Shown here one piece after another: positions 11,273-23,854 of a stretch of DNA of 64,000 nt; within the stretch, counting starts at the first letter, position 1; each line of letters begins with the position of its first letter. Source of the stretch: Casuarina equisetifolia (lineage: Eukaryota; Streptophyta; Magnoliopsida; Fagales; Casuarinaceae); the NCBI GenBank assembly GCA_028551475.1, contig CM052355.1:868001-932000 (forward strand). The letters run 5' to 3'. A program made the position numbers and the translations under genes. The notes under the pieces were generated by a model. It did not search any database and had not been told where the DNA came from. It was given only the letters and a program-made list of their open reading frames with translations.

Positions 11273-12325
11273 ATGGCGCTTCCAGCTCTTCCACGGGAAA
11301 TTATCTACGAGATTGTGAGCCGAACATCACTTATCGGTCTTGGGCGGTGCCGACTGGTTTCTAAGGAATGGAACTCAATGACGTACGAGTCAGATTTCAT
11401 GCAAGACCATTGCCGAAGAACGAAGACGATATCGGGATTCTTCAGGCAAAACAAGTTTTTGGTAAACGGAAATAATTCACCTCTCCACGACTTCGTCTCC
11501 GTCAATGATCTCGACAGGGACAATGAAATCTCCCTTAATTTCTTGCCGGCTACCATTCAAGTTACAGCAACGACTAAACAAGGCATTATTTTGTGTAAGA
11601 AGTGGCATTACACAGGAGAGCCAGGATTTTACGTTTGCAAGCCTACTACACGGGAATGGCTCGAAATTCCAGATCCCAAAAGTGAATATGGCACTACAGC
11701 AATCGCCATGGTAGTTTTGAACTCAAAGCCTTTACGATATAAAATTGTTCAGTTTTCAGCATACAAAAAAGGAAGACCAGAACTTCAGTGTGAGGTTTTC
11801 GATTCAGAAACATGGGTGTGGAAGCGATTGGAAGATTTGTTGATGCCTTCCTCTGAGATCTTTGGATACGAAGACGCCATCTGTGTCGGCGGTAGGCTTT
11901 ATTGGCGCATGGGCTACGATAAAGTCTTTGAGTTCCGCGAAGATACGGAGAGCTGGTCAACATTTGACGTGCCCTTTCCCGTCAGCGACGATTTCGGTAC
12001 TTTTAAGCTTGTGCAGTATGAAGCTCATCTTGCGATAATAGACAGGAAGGAAAACAGTGGAGAGCTATGGATCTTGGAAGACATTGATGGACAAGTTTGG
12101 CGTAAGCGTGAAATAATCAGCATTGAATACGAGTTTCATGTTCTTTGCATGTATAGCTCAGATGCGATATTCTTTGGACTCGGTTACTGTGATAAATACT
12201 ACAACTTCAAGAGTTTCAAGTCCAAGATTTTCAAAGAGTTAAGCTATGGTTTCCCCCCTGCGGTGTTTCCGTTTCAATCAGATTTTGAGCATGTTAATCT
12301 CTGGAGTTGTGGAAGGAAGAAATAA
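11273..12325 (+). CDS. F-box protein with F-box-associated (kelch-like) C-terminal region
   Basis: Probable substrate receptor of an SCF (Skp1-Cullin-F-box) ubiquitin ligase; the target is unknown. The single exon encodes 350 residues. The F-box spans about residues 3-43 (start ALPREIIYEIVSR, then LGRCRLVSKEWNSMTYESDF), with the L-P...I-x-EI...L...CR-VSK-W pattern that contacts SKP1. The rest resembles the F-box-associated region of plant F-box proteins, with spaced W/F motifs (ETWVWKRLED, VGGRLYWRMGY, ESWSTFDVPF, GELWILEDIDG) that suggest a beta-propeller-like fold. The start is the first ATG (11273). A TATA box lies upstream and no intron is needed, typical of this large lineage-specific family. 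It is convergent with the downstream isomerase gene. Which F-box subfamily it belongs to is not clear. Confidence 0.88.
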   Translation: MALPALPREIIYEIVSRTSLIGLGRCRLVSKEWNSMTYESDFMQDHCRRTKTISGFFRQNKFLVNGNNSPLHDFVSVNDLDRDNEISLNFLPATIQVTATTKQGIILCKKWHYTGEPGFYVCKPTTREWLEIPDPKSEYGTTAIAMVVLNSKPLRYKIVQFSAYKKGRPELQCEVFDSETWVWKRLEDLLMPSSEIFGYEDAICVGGRLYWRMGYDKVFEFREDTESWSTFDVPFPVSDDFGTFKLVQYEAHLAIIDRKENSGELWILEDIDGQVWRKREIISIEYEFHVLCMYSSDAIFFGLGYCDKYYNFKSFKSKIFKELSYGFPPAVFPFQSDFEHVNLWSCGRKK

Positions 12326-13364
12326 TTATTGCCAGTGAACTACAAGGAAAGAATAATTATAAACTCTTTTACTTTTGTTTGCTTGTTTATTTGTTATTTA
12401 TTTTATGTATTTTTTGACTGAATTTTGTTCGACACTTGGTTTATTGTTTTTTGTTTTGTTTTTGAAGATGAAATCTCCACTCAAATTAATAATTTCTCTA
12501 TTATTGGGGTTTGATAAGCAGAAAGCATTTATTCTTATTTCTTTTAAGAGATTTGAAGGAAAAAAATTGTCCGAATCAATATATCTATTATTAAGCTATT
12601 AGATATGGCTTACTTCTTTTTTTTTTTATCATATAATGGGTTTTTCTTCATGTTGTGTTAAACTTTTTGGGATAAGAATTTACAAGTGTAATTAACAAAT
12701 ATTAGGGTTTAGTTAAACAAACATAAGTAAAATAATTACATTACCCATATTTTAGTTAGAAAAATGAAAAGGGAGATCATATGATGAAAAAGAAATCGAA
12801 TTAAAAATCTATTTAGTTTGTCACAAAGGTTAAAAACAATGGCAATCGTGATAAATCAACCATAATGTTAAAATTCTTGGATCCCTTGAATGATCTCATG
12901 CAGCGTTCTCCATCAACCTCTCTCCGACTCGGATTCTGACTTCGAATTCGACAGTGGCCATTGTGGAACCAGATTCGAGCCCCTCCGCCATGCAGACCTT
13001 TCAAACTCCATTTTCCGAGCCTACTCCAAATCCACCAGCAATAAACTTTATGTTTTTGTTCTGAACATGCCTATCAGATTGATAGTTTTGAATTCTGACA
13101 GCTCGGTGTGAAGTTAGAGGTATGTATAGAAACATGTTTAACAATAAAGAATGAAGGTTTTTAAAGACTATGAAGAGAAAAGCTCCTTTTCCATGGAAAT
13201 GAATGGTGCAATTCTTCCTCCATGAAGTCAATACTCACAAAATCCTACACTTGTTCTATGCCCTTAAGTAGACAAAACTGATCTTAAAATGCAAAACACT
13301 GAATGGAAAATGACAACCACAATTCAAGGTTTGAAGTTCTGAATCATGTTATTATTGTCATTCA
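12326..13364. other. Convergent intergenic region between F-box and PAI genes
   Basis: Holds the 3' UTRs of the two convergent genes. A small GC-richer island at about 12880-13060 is open in several frames but matches nothing I recognise; it may be a decayed gene fragment. Confidence 0.45.
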
Positions 13365-15091
13365 CTATTTTAAAGAATTTACAGCAGTCATGAAGGAATA
13401 TATTCGCAATTCGTCTTTCTGGATACCATCTGAGGCACAAATACCACTACTAACGTCAATCCCTTGAGGTTGGAGAATAGAAAGAGCTTCACAAACATTC
13501 TCAGGGTTGATCCCTCCAGCTAAGAGCCAGCCATGTTTGCTCCTAACTATTGGTAGCTTAAACTGGGCCCAGTTGAATCCCTTTCCACTGCAGGCATATG
13601 TATTGGACAATCAAATCAAAGCAAGTTTATATTGTAGTCTTGCAGAGAAACAAAGATCTAAAATGACATTTATCTGTCTGAAGTGGTTGATAAATTGGCA
13701 TATTAAGCAAGTTGGCAGTCAAAACAGAGCAGAAGGATCTCTTTGAATGGCAGTTAATAACTATTCAATCTAGAACTTGCCGTCTCTTAAAAAACTCTCC
13801 GAAGGATGAAAGGAGATGGTTCTCAAAACCCATTAACTAGAACTAGAATTGATTCACATATGATTCAATTGCTATGCCTATAACTAAAGATGATAAACAA
13901 CTCTGGCAGATAAATGCATAAGCATGCAACATAAAGTGGAATAATAGAGCCGAATGAAGAGAAAATATTTCTTACCTTCCACCCTTTGCACTATCTACAA
14001 GAATCCAATCTACTAGCGGGCATTCTTCGGCAGAAATTTGGTTTAGAAGGTCTCCATCTTCATTTGCATGAAGGACATATATAATTCGTTTTTCTTGCAC
14101 TAAAACTGGAAAAGCAGCTCGAGAACCATTTCCGTGAAGCTACATCAACTCAAAGCATTACGATACAAATTAGCTTATTACACTAAATGCTAGGTGATGC
14201 AGCTCAGAAGGATTTTATACCTGCACATATTCAAGATTTGATGCATCAGAAGCTCTTAATATGGTGTCTGTGTCGTCATCCACAAATACTCCAACAGGCG
14301 CTGCCCCATATTCCCTCGCAACTTTTGAAATCTCCTTGGCAACAGAAACTGAGACAGAACGTTTTGAGTTGGGCCAAATAATCATCCCAACAAAATCAGC
14401 ACCAGCTTCTGCTGCCATTGCAGCATCTTTAGCTGATGTAATCCCACACATTTTAACAAAAGGCCTCTTCTTTTCATGTTCCTCTGGACTGAAGGAGACA
14501 TTTTCTGATTGGGAAAGCTTACAAGAGATTTTATTCTTTGGATATGACGTAATTCTTGACAGGTCCAGTTCTCCACCCTTTAAACCTACAGGTACAGTTG
14601 AGAGGGAGTCATATTTCAACATTCAAGTACACATAAGAGTAAGATGCTATCCATCACAAATGATACAAAATAACTCAATAACCAGAAAACAAAATAGTAC
14701 CATTGATTTGTCTCCTGTGCAAGTTTACAACCTTTGGCTGAAAGTGGCTTCCACTAGTTAGTCCTGCAAACATAAGATACTGAAGTTGTATTCCGGCCAC
14801 ACTCATAAACACCCATAAACACTCATAAACATCTGAAAAAGAAAGATAATCACCAGGCACGACCAAATTCTAATGATGCAACTCAATTACATCTTCCATC
14901 ACATAAAAACCACTAAGTTTTCCATAGCCATTAGAAAAAATGATTGCAATTAATACAATAATGTGAATTTATGAAGAGCAGTCAACCACAAATCATGATA
15001 GCCCTACCTTAAACACCAGAGCTCCCCAACTCAATAAATGTGACAGATTAGCCATAATCAGAGTAAACAACAACGTACCATCCAAAGACAT
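13365..15091 (-). CDS. PAI1: Phosphoribosylanthranilate isomerase, plastid (tryptophan biosynthesis)
   Basis: Converts N-(5'-phosphoribosyl)anthranilate to the carboxyphenylamino deoxyribulose phosphate, the third committed step of tryptophan synthesis, in the plastid stroma. Exons (minus strand): 15079-15091, 14701-14763, 14221-14585, 13976-14139, 13365-13587; 828 nt, 275 residues, the usual length for plant PAI. The (beta/alpha)8 core starts at [11 protein letters not shown], with the catalytic cysteine at about residue 72. [11 protein letters not shown] carries the catalytic aspartate region, and [10 protein letters not shown] and GIDVSSG form the phosphate-binding end. The N-terminal ~65 residues (basic and Ser-rich) fit a transit peptide. 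The first coding exon is only 13 nt (M-S-L-D plus one base). I chose it because its phase and its GTACGT donor fit, so it is the least certain part of the model. Confidence 0.9.
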
Positions 15092-16990
15092 GAAGCGCAG
15101 CTACAAATTAGCCAGTGATGGTTATGCAAATAATCATACGGATTTGTTTGCCTGATGCTAGCTGGAGCTTCCAGTTCGTTAGGAACAACTATGGGTCCAT
15201 AAGACGCCCCAGCATAGCCCATGTTAAGGTAGGAGACTTTGACGTCGGAAAGCCAACATAGCAACTTGAGAGTTGAGATTCCTACCACCGCAAAATATGG
15301 TGAAGGTCATGGACTTACTGGTAACTGAATACAAGATACTCCCATGGATATCTCCTAGGCTAAAGAGAGACCCAACCAAGAGATATGAAAGAAAAAAGCA
15401 CTAAAAGATCATGATCCTAGTAATCACAAACTTCAAAATTTTAAAACTAAAAAGCCACAAACAACCACAAAAGAAAACCAAAAAAAAAAAAAGCACTGAC
15501 TCGCTTTTCTCTCGCTTTCCCTTAATGTATGGTTACATACAGGAAGGAAAAGAAAAAGAAAAGAAAAGAAAAAATGATTTTTTGGCTCTCCCAACGACAA
15601 AAGGCCTTCAAGACAGTTACCACCTAGCACAGCTCGAAGAATGAGACCCCTACAGCCAAGCATATCCTCAAAAATGCCTTAAAGACAACATAATGTATCT
15701 CGACAGCTTCAATTCAAACTCACAATTATCTTGAACGATCCAACGAGAACAAAGATTCCGAGTCACCAAGCAATATGCATTACATCCACCATCTCTCTCA
15801 GAAAATTCATCGAGTAGTTAAAGTGCAAGGCCAAAAAGCACGCACTCAGACAACAACACAAACACATGGAAAGAGGCAGAGAAAAACCTGAAAGCATATT
15901 CTTCTCCCCTGAAAAATGCAATTTTCTCCAGAAAGTGCGGACCCCGTGGCAGTTCGAAGAGGAAAGAAGAAAAGATGACGAACGTGGATTCCTGCTTCAA
16001 TGCACCCAATATCCCCCTCCTCCTCCGAGTGAACTTTGCCGGAATGGGAAAACAGAAACAGTATTGGATTCCTGGGCTGCCTCAAGAACAACGTTAGGAA
16101 ATCAGTGTCTAGCTCGGCCACAAATTAAACTTTTGGCCCAAAACGGAACTCCGGCAATGGGCTATGTTCTTAAGTCCGAAATTCAGGTTAAAGGAATCAC
16201 TTGGTTTATTATGTAAAACATATTACTATTAATTCAAAAGACATTTTTATTCCTATTCTTTTTAAAATTCGGATTGGTCAAAGTGATAAAATATTCTAAA
16301 AATTTTAGAGGAATTTGATATATATGGTTTATGATAAAAAGTTCTTGTTAAGTTGATTTAGTTTAGACAACTCAAAAACTAAAATATTACTAAAATAAGT
16401 TTTATATTATTTTTAAGATGTTCCCTCTTGTTAAATAGTAGAAAGATACATAAATATAATCTACAATGATGAAATATTACACTTAAACTTAACTTTAATA
16501 CTATATAAAAAATTTTACCAACTTTTTTATTTGTCTAGAGTGATCAGTAGTTGGTTATCTAGAATTTAACAAGAAATATTCTATCATTCTTATTTAAAAT
16601 TGATTATTAAAAAATAATTAAAAAGAAGTAAAAAAAAAATATGTCACATGATACAATTCAAAACATAATTGCCCCACAATGTATTTTAGGAAATGGATAA
16701 TTTTGTTTGTACATTTGACAGCAAGAAGCTCGAAAGAGGCTTCTTCCAAGTGCAATCATGTAGCTTTTGCTTGGTCACGAGCAAGCCTCGTGGGCGGCTC
16801 AATCATAGACGCAGCTCATCGGTTGGACCGCGTTCTCTCGAGGAGCAACAAGGAAGGGACACAAGTCAAAAAGTTGCGGCCGTTCAGACACCGAAAGGCT
16901 GGACCTTCCTGGCACTCAACTGTCTGCCAAGTAAATATCGATTCAGCTTTGTCGAAATCACAAATAGATAATATAAACATATACGAACTC
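15092..16990. other. 5' flank of the PAI gene and intergenic DNA
   Basis: Probably includes the PAI leader and promoter (minus strand, up to about 16.1 kb). Frames at 15846-16216 overlap on both strands and look non-coding. A GC-richer island at about 16690-16960 is open in two plus-strand frames (105 and 92 codons) but resembles no known protein. Confidence 0.45.
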
Positions 16991-17386
16991 TGTTAGTTTA
17001 AGGTCTGAAGTTGTCAGATGTCTTTGTTGCTCATGAGTTGTTTGCTGAATTGTTGCACAGAGCTGTGCAGGTACCTGGACTGGTTAGGGAACTTTAGTTG
17101 TTTGCCTAATGATGTCTCTGGCTTCCAGAGAGTTGGTAGAGATGAATGCGTTACGTGTCTATTATTAGGTAGTTAACTAGTTATAATAATTTGGCTAATC
17201 TGACTAGTTAGTTAGATTAAGTTGTTAATTAGTCATAACATCTTGAATAGTTAATTGGTTATAACAATTTAAGACTAACAAAGTTGTATTTAAATGGGAC
17301 GATCTTCATCTCTTAAGTAGCTTTGGATTATGAATAGAAATTAAGTATTTTTCTCTAAGGTGTGGTTCTTCCTTAAAGACGTAACA
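16991..17386 (+). repeat. Possible solo LTR
   Basis: The segment starts TGTTAG and ends GTAACA (TGTTA/TAACA inverted ends). It has an internal TATTTAAAT (about 17288-17296) and runs into an A/T-rich 3' part, as LTRs often do. No matching target-site duplication flanks it, and no coding remnant of an element is nearby, so the call is weak. Confidence 0.25.
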
Positions 17387-19033
17387 ACAAGGTGAACATA
17401 TCTATTCTCTTATCAGAAGATAAACAACAAGGTGAAAACAAAAAGAGCCACGCCAAACCAACCTAATTACCCTAACGTTCGGTTGTTTTGGTGGCTAACT
17501 GTGCTTATTTGCTTCTGTCATCATGGTCTGCATTTCTGGTACGGAGAATAAAAGACAATCCAAAGTGGGGTTCAGGTAAGATTGTGAATGGGATCACAAG
17601 CAATACTTTCCTTAGTGCCCACTAAATTTCAGTGCGCAATGTGTTTTGGCTTTTGCCCACTATCCTTCAATAATCTAGTATTTCAAAAGTTTATCCCATC
17701 TTGACCTCCCTTGTTCTCTATGCAGATTTACTACTGCTCCCCACTAAATCTTCCTTTTGGCCAGCACTTTTATACGTTTAACTATTCAAAGGGAGGAAAT
17801 TGTTGTGCTAGTGGGGTTGCAGGTTTTAGAGATGAGCAAGGCCTGTTATGCAGTAAAGATCTGCAGTTTTTTAGTTTCAGGTTATTCACTATAGGGAGAT
17901 TATCAAGATTTGACCTCATGAGTATGTTATATAATTAAAAATTAAGTTGCCTAACCAGTCTAACAGAGGCTTGAGAAATAGATAATCATCTCTAAGAAGA
18001 TGAGAATAGTTTAAGCATTTTTAGATTGCTTTTGAAGTAGTCAAATTACTTCTATGAACTATTATGAATGTGGGCAGCCATCTTTTTAGAGGTGGTTAGA
18101 CCACTCTATAGGTTGTTATAGGATAACCAACTTACCTTCAAGACTATTTTGGTAACATATTAGGGATGGCCAAGTAATCTTAAGAGAAAAGCTTTAAATG
18201 ATCATCAATCATTTTCATGTATAGTTGGGAAGAAAACTAACTACTTATAGTACACAATCTCTTAGTTATTTAAGAATGATTGTATTACTTCATCAATTAT
18301 TTAAGACGGTCCAATCATATCTCAACCAATTCTAAAATACACCAATCATCCTAAAAGAGGTTGAGGGAAAGGTTTGATTTCCATACTAGTTGCTTTTGAC
18401 CTTTTTTCTTCTTTTTAAAATTTCTGTTTAATGTTTATAAAGAGAAGTTTGGTGATTAGTTCTAAAAAATGCCTATATATTTGTCCAGAAATCATATTCT
18501 CTACTGCATTAAGAAACCACCTCCATTGTGCTACTTGCCGGTCAAACATATCAGAATGAAATGAATGGATAAACACAAGTGGTTGTAGACCATCAGAATG
18601 AATTTATCAGAATAAGTTCATATTATTATAGAACTTGCAATGAATTAATACAAAACAAGGCACCATGGAAAAGTTTCCGGATGAATGTTCACAATTTCAT
18701 CACAGATATACAAACTACTTCCTTACCACTGATTCGTATACCATTTATCAGTAAATAAGCTCTCAAGGGGAGAACAAAAAATACATGAATATGATATAAA
18801 TAAAAAAATCACCATCTTTGCTTTGCTCCATCTCTTGAAGTTCTAACTAGCCTAGCAGGAACTCGTTCTTCCTGCACAAATTTTTAGGCCTTGATTGACC
18901 TGAATTTGTTCTCTATGGCCTTTTCCCCTTCAACTATCTCAAACTACAGTTATTGAATACTAAATCAACAAAAAAAATCCAAAGAATATTAAACTTCGTC
19001 ATAATCCAGGAGCAAATTAGGCAGATGTGTTCC
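17387..19033. other. Intergenic, including 3' UTR of the zinc-finger gene
   Basis: The last few hundred bases (about 18600-19033) are likely the 3' UTR of the minus-strand CCCH gene. The rest is AT-rich with no convincing frames or element ends. Confidence 0.5.
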
Positions 19034-21079
19034 TTATGCTACCATCTGCTCCTGCTCTATGTACAGCTGCTCCACCCATGGCGGAAGCACCTCATGACCC
19101 CCTTTACCATGCTTATACTGCTGCTGCTCCGCCGCAAACCGCCCAGCACTGTCATGAGGAACATCTTTGACCAAGGAGTTAACCCAGGAGATGTCGGGCT
19201 CATCGGCTGCAGATGGCACGACGGCCGGGGTTGTTGCCCCAGTGTCTCGGAACCCAAAAGATGCAGACTTCCTGAGCTTATTTAGCTCATCTCCTTGAAT
19301 TCCCCAATCCAGTTTCCCATTAGGTGAGCTCCAATCTGAAAAACCAGAGGACATCGGGGATCCAGAGTTGCCGGCAGCAGTAAACCCAGGACGATGGTTC
19401 GCCGCACCACGGTCAATAAAGCTTTGGCTTCGCTTTGCAAAAGCTTGAGACCTGGAATTCATCACGGCAGCTGCAACTGCAGCAGATGAATCAAACCCGA
19501 AGGATGAGGGTTTTCTCACCGGAGAGGAAGAGAGGTTGGCAGGGTAGCTTGCACGAAGTTGGTTCATGTTCTGGCGCATTTGAAGCCCACTTGGAGATTG
19601 TAACTGGGTTGGAGTGGAGGGTTTTAGTGAAAGTCCCTGATATTGGGACAACATGGAAGAATCAAGAGATCCTAAAACATCATCAAGGTTGTTAGGTTTC
19701 AAATCTCCAATCCTACTGAATTCCTTGTTCCAGCAGGGGGGTGACGAGAGACGAATTATCTCATCAATCAGTTGCTGCTGCTGCTGTTGTTGGCTAGCAT
19801 GACTTTCCAGCCCAAGCAATTCCATCTCATAATCCAAATCTCTAGCACTCAAAGTAGTCTTCAGCCGGCTACCGGGAAGCTGCAAGGCAGGCGGAGTGAG
19901 ATTTATCTTGTTTTGCCACAAGTTCCCACTCTTGGGAGACGAAGTGGCTGCCAGGGGAGACATAGGAGGCGTGGAAGTAGTAGGCATCGGCAAGGATGAC
20001 GAGCTGAGAGCCAATGGACTCATCATCGTCATGTCCAGCGCACCAGCGGAATGAGACTTCGGTGAAGGCATAGCCGAACCTGTGGAAGCATACACCGGGC
20101 GCAACTCTTCAGGCTTGTGAGCGAAGAAGCAGACTTTGCGGGTGCAACCCATCTCGTCTTTGCAGAGCCGAGTTCGGTACTGGGCAGGGTGGAGCCAAGA
20201 TTCGAACACTCCATGTGCATATTCACAAGCATCCCCTTTCTGGCATGCCGATTTTCGGAACTCTGGACAGGGAACGCAGCTATACGGGTACTTTCGTGGG
20301 TCTCTTCTCCTTGCATTCTCGCCGGGATGGGCGAAAGGACACTCGGTCCAGTCATGGGTGTAGGCCCTAGAGCAAGGCTTCACCTTGAAAGTATACATCC
20401 TGAACTCATCCGTACCGTAAATTCCATTGTTGATGTCCGGCAATGATATATCAATAGGATATTCTTTCTTCTCAGCTCCTTCCTTCGAGTATAGAGGCAT
20501 GGCCATCTTCTGCAGCACTTCCTCTTGGTCGTCTTCCTCAATTGAACTATCGCCTTTAAGCATCGACTCCATCGCCTTCCTTCTTGAATGGGACGATGAC
20601 TTCAAAGAAGGCCAAATCAAATCGACAGGCTTATTTCCATTTGCATTGACACAATTAACATCAGCGGATGCATCAAGCAAGAGCTTAACAATCTCAAGGG
20701 AAGAACTGGAACCCCCGGCAACAGCACAATGGAGAGCAGTGACCTTATCTGAACCACTGACCCTGTTAACATCCGCCTTGCCAGTCTGAATTATATACTT
20801 CAACACCTCGGCGCTACCAAACATGGCAGCAATCATAAGAGGAGTCCTCTCTTCAAACGCCATCTTCTTCGATCCAATTCTCCTTCCATACCAAAAGCTT
20901 GCATCGTTGACATCAAAACCCCTCTCTTCTACTTCTCTCCCGAAGGCCTTGATATCATTATTAGCAGCCAATTCAAGCAAAACCGAGCAGCCACAGAAGA
21001 AACCATCTCCCTGTCTCTGAAATTCACCCTCCATGGCAAAGCTTGCGGAACAAAGTCTACTTTTTGGGCCAGTGCACAT
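19034..21079 (-). CDS. Ankyrin plus tandem CCCH zinc-finger protein (RR-TZF family, AtC3H30/56/66-like)
   Basis: RNA-binding regulator; plant relatives (TZF7-TZF11 group) act in salt, oxidative, ABA and sugar responses and shuttle between nucleus and P-bodies or stress granules. One coding exon, 681 residues, the family's usual length. Residues 77-100 and 112-147 form two ankyrin repeats ([25 protein letters not shown]). The RR-TZF cassette follows: C-X5-H-X4-C-X3-H at 236-251, then C-X7-C-X5-C-X3-H at 271-289 and C-X5-C-X4-C-X3-H at 306-321. A low-complexity Ser/Pro-rich tail has a polyGln run and the conserved [13 protein letters not shown] near the C-terminus. The start is ATG at 21079 ([10 protein letters not shown], as in relatives). 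The frame continues upstream across a 3' splice site, showing a 5'UTR intron. Which TZF paralogue it is cannot be fixed. Confidence 0.95.
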   Translation of the reverse strand: MCTGPKSRLCSASFAMEGEFQRQGDGFFCGCSVLLELAANNDIKAFGREVEERGFDVNDASFWYGRRIGSKKMAFEERTPLMIAAMFGSAEVLKYIIQTGKADVNRVSGSDKVTALHCAVAGGSSSSLEIVKLLLDASADVNCVNANGNKPVDLIWPSLKSSSHSRRKAMESMLKGDSSIEEDDQEEVLQKMAMPLYSKEGAEKKEYPIDISLPDINNGIYGTDEFRMYTFKVKPCSRAYTHDWTECPFAHPGENARRRDPRKYPYSCVPCPEFRKSACQKGDACEYAHGVFESWLHPAQYRTRLCKDEMGCTRKVCFFAHKPEELRPVYASTGSAMPSPKSHSAGALDMTMMSPLALSSSSLPMPTTSTPPMSPLAATSSPKSGNLWQNKINLTPPALQLPGSRLKTTLSARDLDYEMELLGLESHASQQQQQQQLIDEIIRLSSPPCWNKEFSRIGDLKPNNLDDVLGSLDSSMLSQYQGLSLKPSTPTQLQSPSGLQMRQNMNQLRASYPANLSSSPVRKPSSFGFDSSAAVAAAVMNSRSQAFAKRSQSFIDRGAANHRPGFTAAGNSGSPMSSGFSDWSSPNGKLDWGIQGDELNKLRKSASFGFRDTGATTPAVVPSAADEPDISWVNSLVKDVPHDSAGRFAAEQQQYKHGKGGHEVLPPWVEQLYIEQEQMVA

Positions 21080-21600
21080 ATCCAAGTCCTGCAAAATTTA
21101 ACAAACACATTTAACCTTCCATAGCAGAAAATACTCAAATTCTAAACGACACAACGAAACCTTCTTATCTTCTAAGCAAACAAACAAAGACTGGGAAAAT
21201 CAAAAATAAAAAATCAGAATAACGAAATTCCACGCCCAAGGCGGCGACTCGGTCTCCAGTATCTTTCCTTTCCAAATCTCTAGGAAGACACAAAGATTTT
21301 TCTTTCCACAAAACAGAAAACCAGCCGAAACAACAAACCGCAGAATCAAAACCTAAAATTCAGTCCAGAAACTCAAACCCCACAAATCTTTCCCATCAAA
21401 AACAGCCAAAATTCAACAACAATTCACAAAACCCAAGACGTAAACAAGAAAAAGAACAAAAACAAAAACATACCTTTTAGTACGTGGTTGCGATCTGGGT
21501 ATATCCAAATTGAAGAGAAACGGAGATTGCTATGATTTTAAGAAGACCTCGCTTGGGGAGCGTGATGAACGATGAGGGAAGAGTCGGTCGTATTTAAGTG
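21080..21600 (-). promoter_or_regulatory. Leader with 5'UTR intron of the CCCH zinc-finger gene
   Basis: A GTATGT donor (intron from 21473 downward) and a TTTTGCAG acceptor (intron end at 21089) define a 385-nt intron. The acceptor is 8 nt before the ATG. The upstream leader exon begins somewhere above 21474. A weak TATA-like TTAAATAC (minus strand) lies near 21592-21599. Leader introns in stress-regulated plant genes often raise expression, but here that is inference. Confidence 0.65.
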
Positions 21601-23854
21601 TTTCTTGAGGGCCACGGCCAGGGAAGAGGGAAGGAAAGCGAGACTTTTCTTCCCCGCTCCTTCCTTCGCTTTGCTTTGCTTTGCTTTCCTTCTCAGTCAA
21701 AGTCAAAGCTCCAACTTGGAGGCTCGGTCTGGATTTTTGAGAAATGAATCGCAAATGAAATCCAAATGCCAGTCAAATTCACAACAAGCTCCTTCAACGT
21801 GTGTATGACCGCCCTTCCGGGTTTCCAGTCCCCTGTCCCACCTTCACGCGGACTGATTATAACTTGTCTCCTTCCTTCCATGGTAATGAATTATATATAC
21901 ACCTTGGACTAAAGTCCTCTTTTAACACTTTCATAAACTTCATTAATTGACTTTATGTATTTACTTGTATAATGTGATACATACTATGATGACTTGATAA
22001 TATAGTTATTTAAGTAAGTAAATGTATTAAAATATGAATGATAACTTTTTTGGTTATTAACTTGTTTGCTCCCCCTCCTTGGTCATTGTCATTAGTTGGT
22101 ATCACTCATTTGGTACAAGAAAAATTCCCTTGCATCTTACGGAAGTTTTGTTTAATTCTATACGTGAGTTTCTTGATTTATGTTATTTTTCACGTTACTT
22201 CCTGTGTTTAGTTATATTATACCTTTTTTTTTCTTCATTAAGAGGTAGATACAAACAGAATATATTAATTAGCTTTTTATATCAAAACTAATGATTGAGA
22301 AATGAAAATACTTGAACTTTTAAGATGCTAGCAATATTAGACAATAACATATGTCTCATCCTAAATATAACGAGATCATGAGAGATATATCAATATATGA
22401 TGGATTATAATAATCTTTTGAGGCTATAAAATTTTAATATCATGTTAAAAAGAATTTAACTTCCTCTTTTAATATACTAATATGTAACAAAATACTATGC
22501 AACTCTTTTAATTTTCTCTTTCAAGAAAATATAATATTTGAACATATAATATATTAACATTACCATCTATTGAAATGTTGATAAGATGATAAAGAAGATT
22601 AGTGTGATAAATCTTACAATGTAAATACTTTAAATTTGAGATGGATTACTATTTCTCAATTTAAGTTATTAGACAAAGTTTAATGGAGGTTTTGAGTCAT
22701 TAAAAAAATTATATTTTAACTTAAAATCTTCCTAAGTTGACCCATCATTCACTCTTGAATCAAATTCACATTCTAGAGGAAGATGCTGTTATCTGCTCCA
22801 CGTCACTAATATATTAACTAGAATCCTCTTCACGTCCAGGTATCTTTTTTTTCACTATTCCAATGCAGCATGTGAAACAGCTGTGGAGCATGGATATTTA
22901 CAGTCTTCTTCCCAGCATCTTCTCTTCAGGGACACTGCACCTCCACTTACTCGGTTTGACCGTGAAGAAGATGATAAGCTAGAGGCGTGGAAGAAAGAGA
23001 GTGGACCAACGGTGACGGGAGAAAGAGGGCAGAAACCCCCCGCGCTGGACGCGTTCGCTTTTCTCCTGGGTGGATAACACCAGGTGGCCTGCGACAGGAT
23101 GCTGTCTGACTCAGCCTTCCACTACGGACGGTGCAAGTTGCTTCGAAGCCCTTGTTCCATCAAACAGCCTTTTCAACACCCTTGGGTTTTGTGGGAAAAC
23201 AGTGTGGGCAGTATATAAAATGTGTTCTGAATTAGGCCTGATGTAATGGGAGCTTATAATAAGATTGGGTATGAGTCAGTCTGATGGAGAACATAGTGGG
23301 ATCAACTCATTGACAGGTCATGGGTAGGCAAGCTTCATATCAACCAAAAGTGCATGCTCCAACTTAGATTTCATCTTTTTTTCTTTTATTTTATTTTATA
23401 TGTTTCGCATTACTTGTTTGGTTGGAAGTGTTATGGGTTTGTTGATTATGGGATTGATTAGTCCATTATTGGTCCTGCAAAAGGTCGGACGGCCTAAATA
23501 CTTCTGTAAGGAGCTTAATAGTTTATTCAGATATTTGGATTTATAGTAGATTGCAAGCAACATGGGTCGTTGACGACGTTTTGGAAAACGAGGATAAGAG
23601 ATGGATATATTTTAATTTCATGAGCTTAGCCTTATACTTATAAGGATATGAACAACTAGTAAGGTTTTCAAAGTCGGTTCTAAAACATATGAGATATTCT
23701 AACATTTTTGTGAATAAAGAAAGACGAAATGCTAACAATATACTTTAGAAAATAAAAGATAGAAGATGATGATATCTTAATTTTGTAATACTAGTAATGC
23801 CATCTAAATATCATATCAAGTAATATTTGTTTTCCGTTCAACAAATAAGAGTAG
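21601..23854. other. Intergenic, zinc-finger promoter and unrecognised island
   Basis: The first part is the upstream promoter of the CCCH gene. AT-rich DNA follows. A GC-richer island at about 22880-23180 has a 64-codon plus-strand frame with no known match. No element ends were recognised. Confidence 0.45.

Noticed and set aside
14261-14761. 166-codon plus-strand frame over the PAI gene
   Set aside because: It is the antisense shadow of PAI exons 2-3 and has no family likeness.
20029-20446. Frames of about 108 codons on both strands in the CCCH gene
   Set aside because: They lie wholly within the zinc-finger exon, whose frame is clear.
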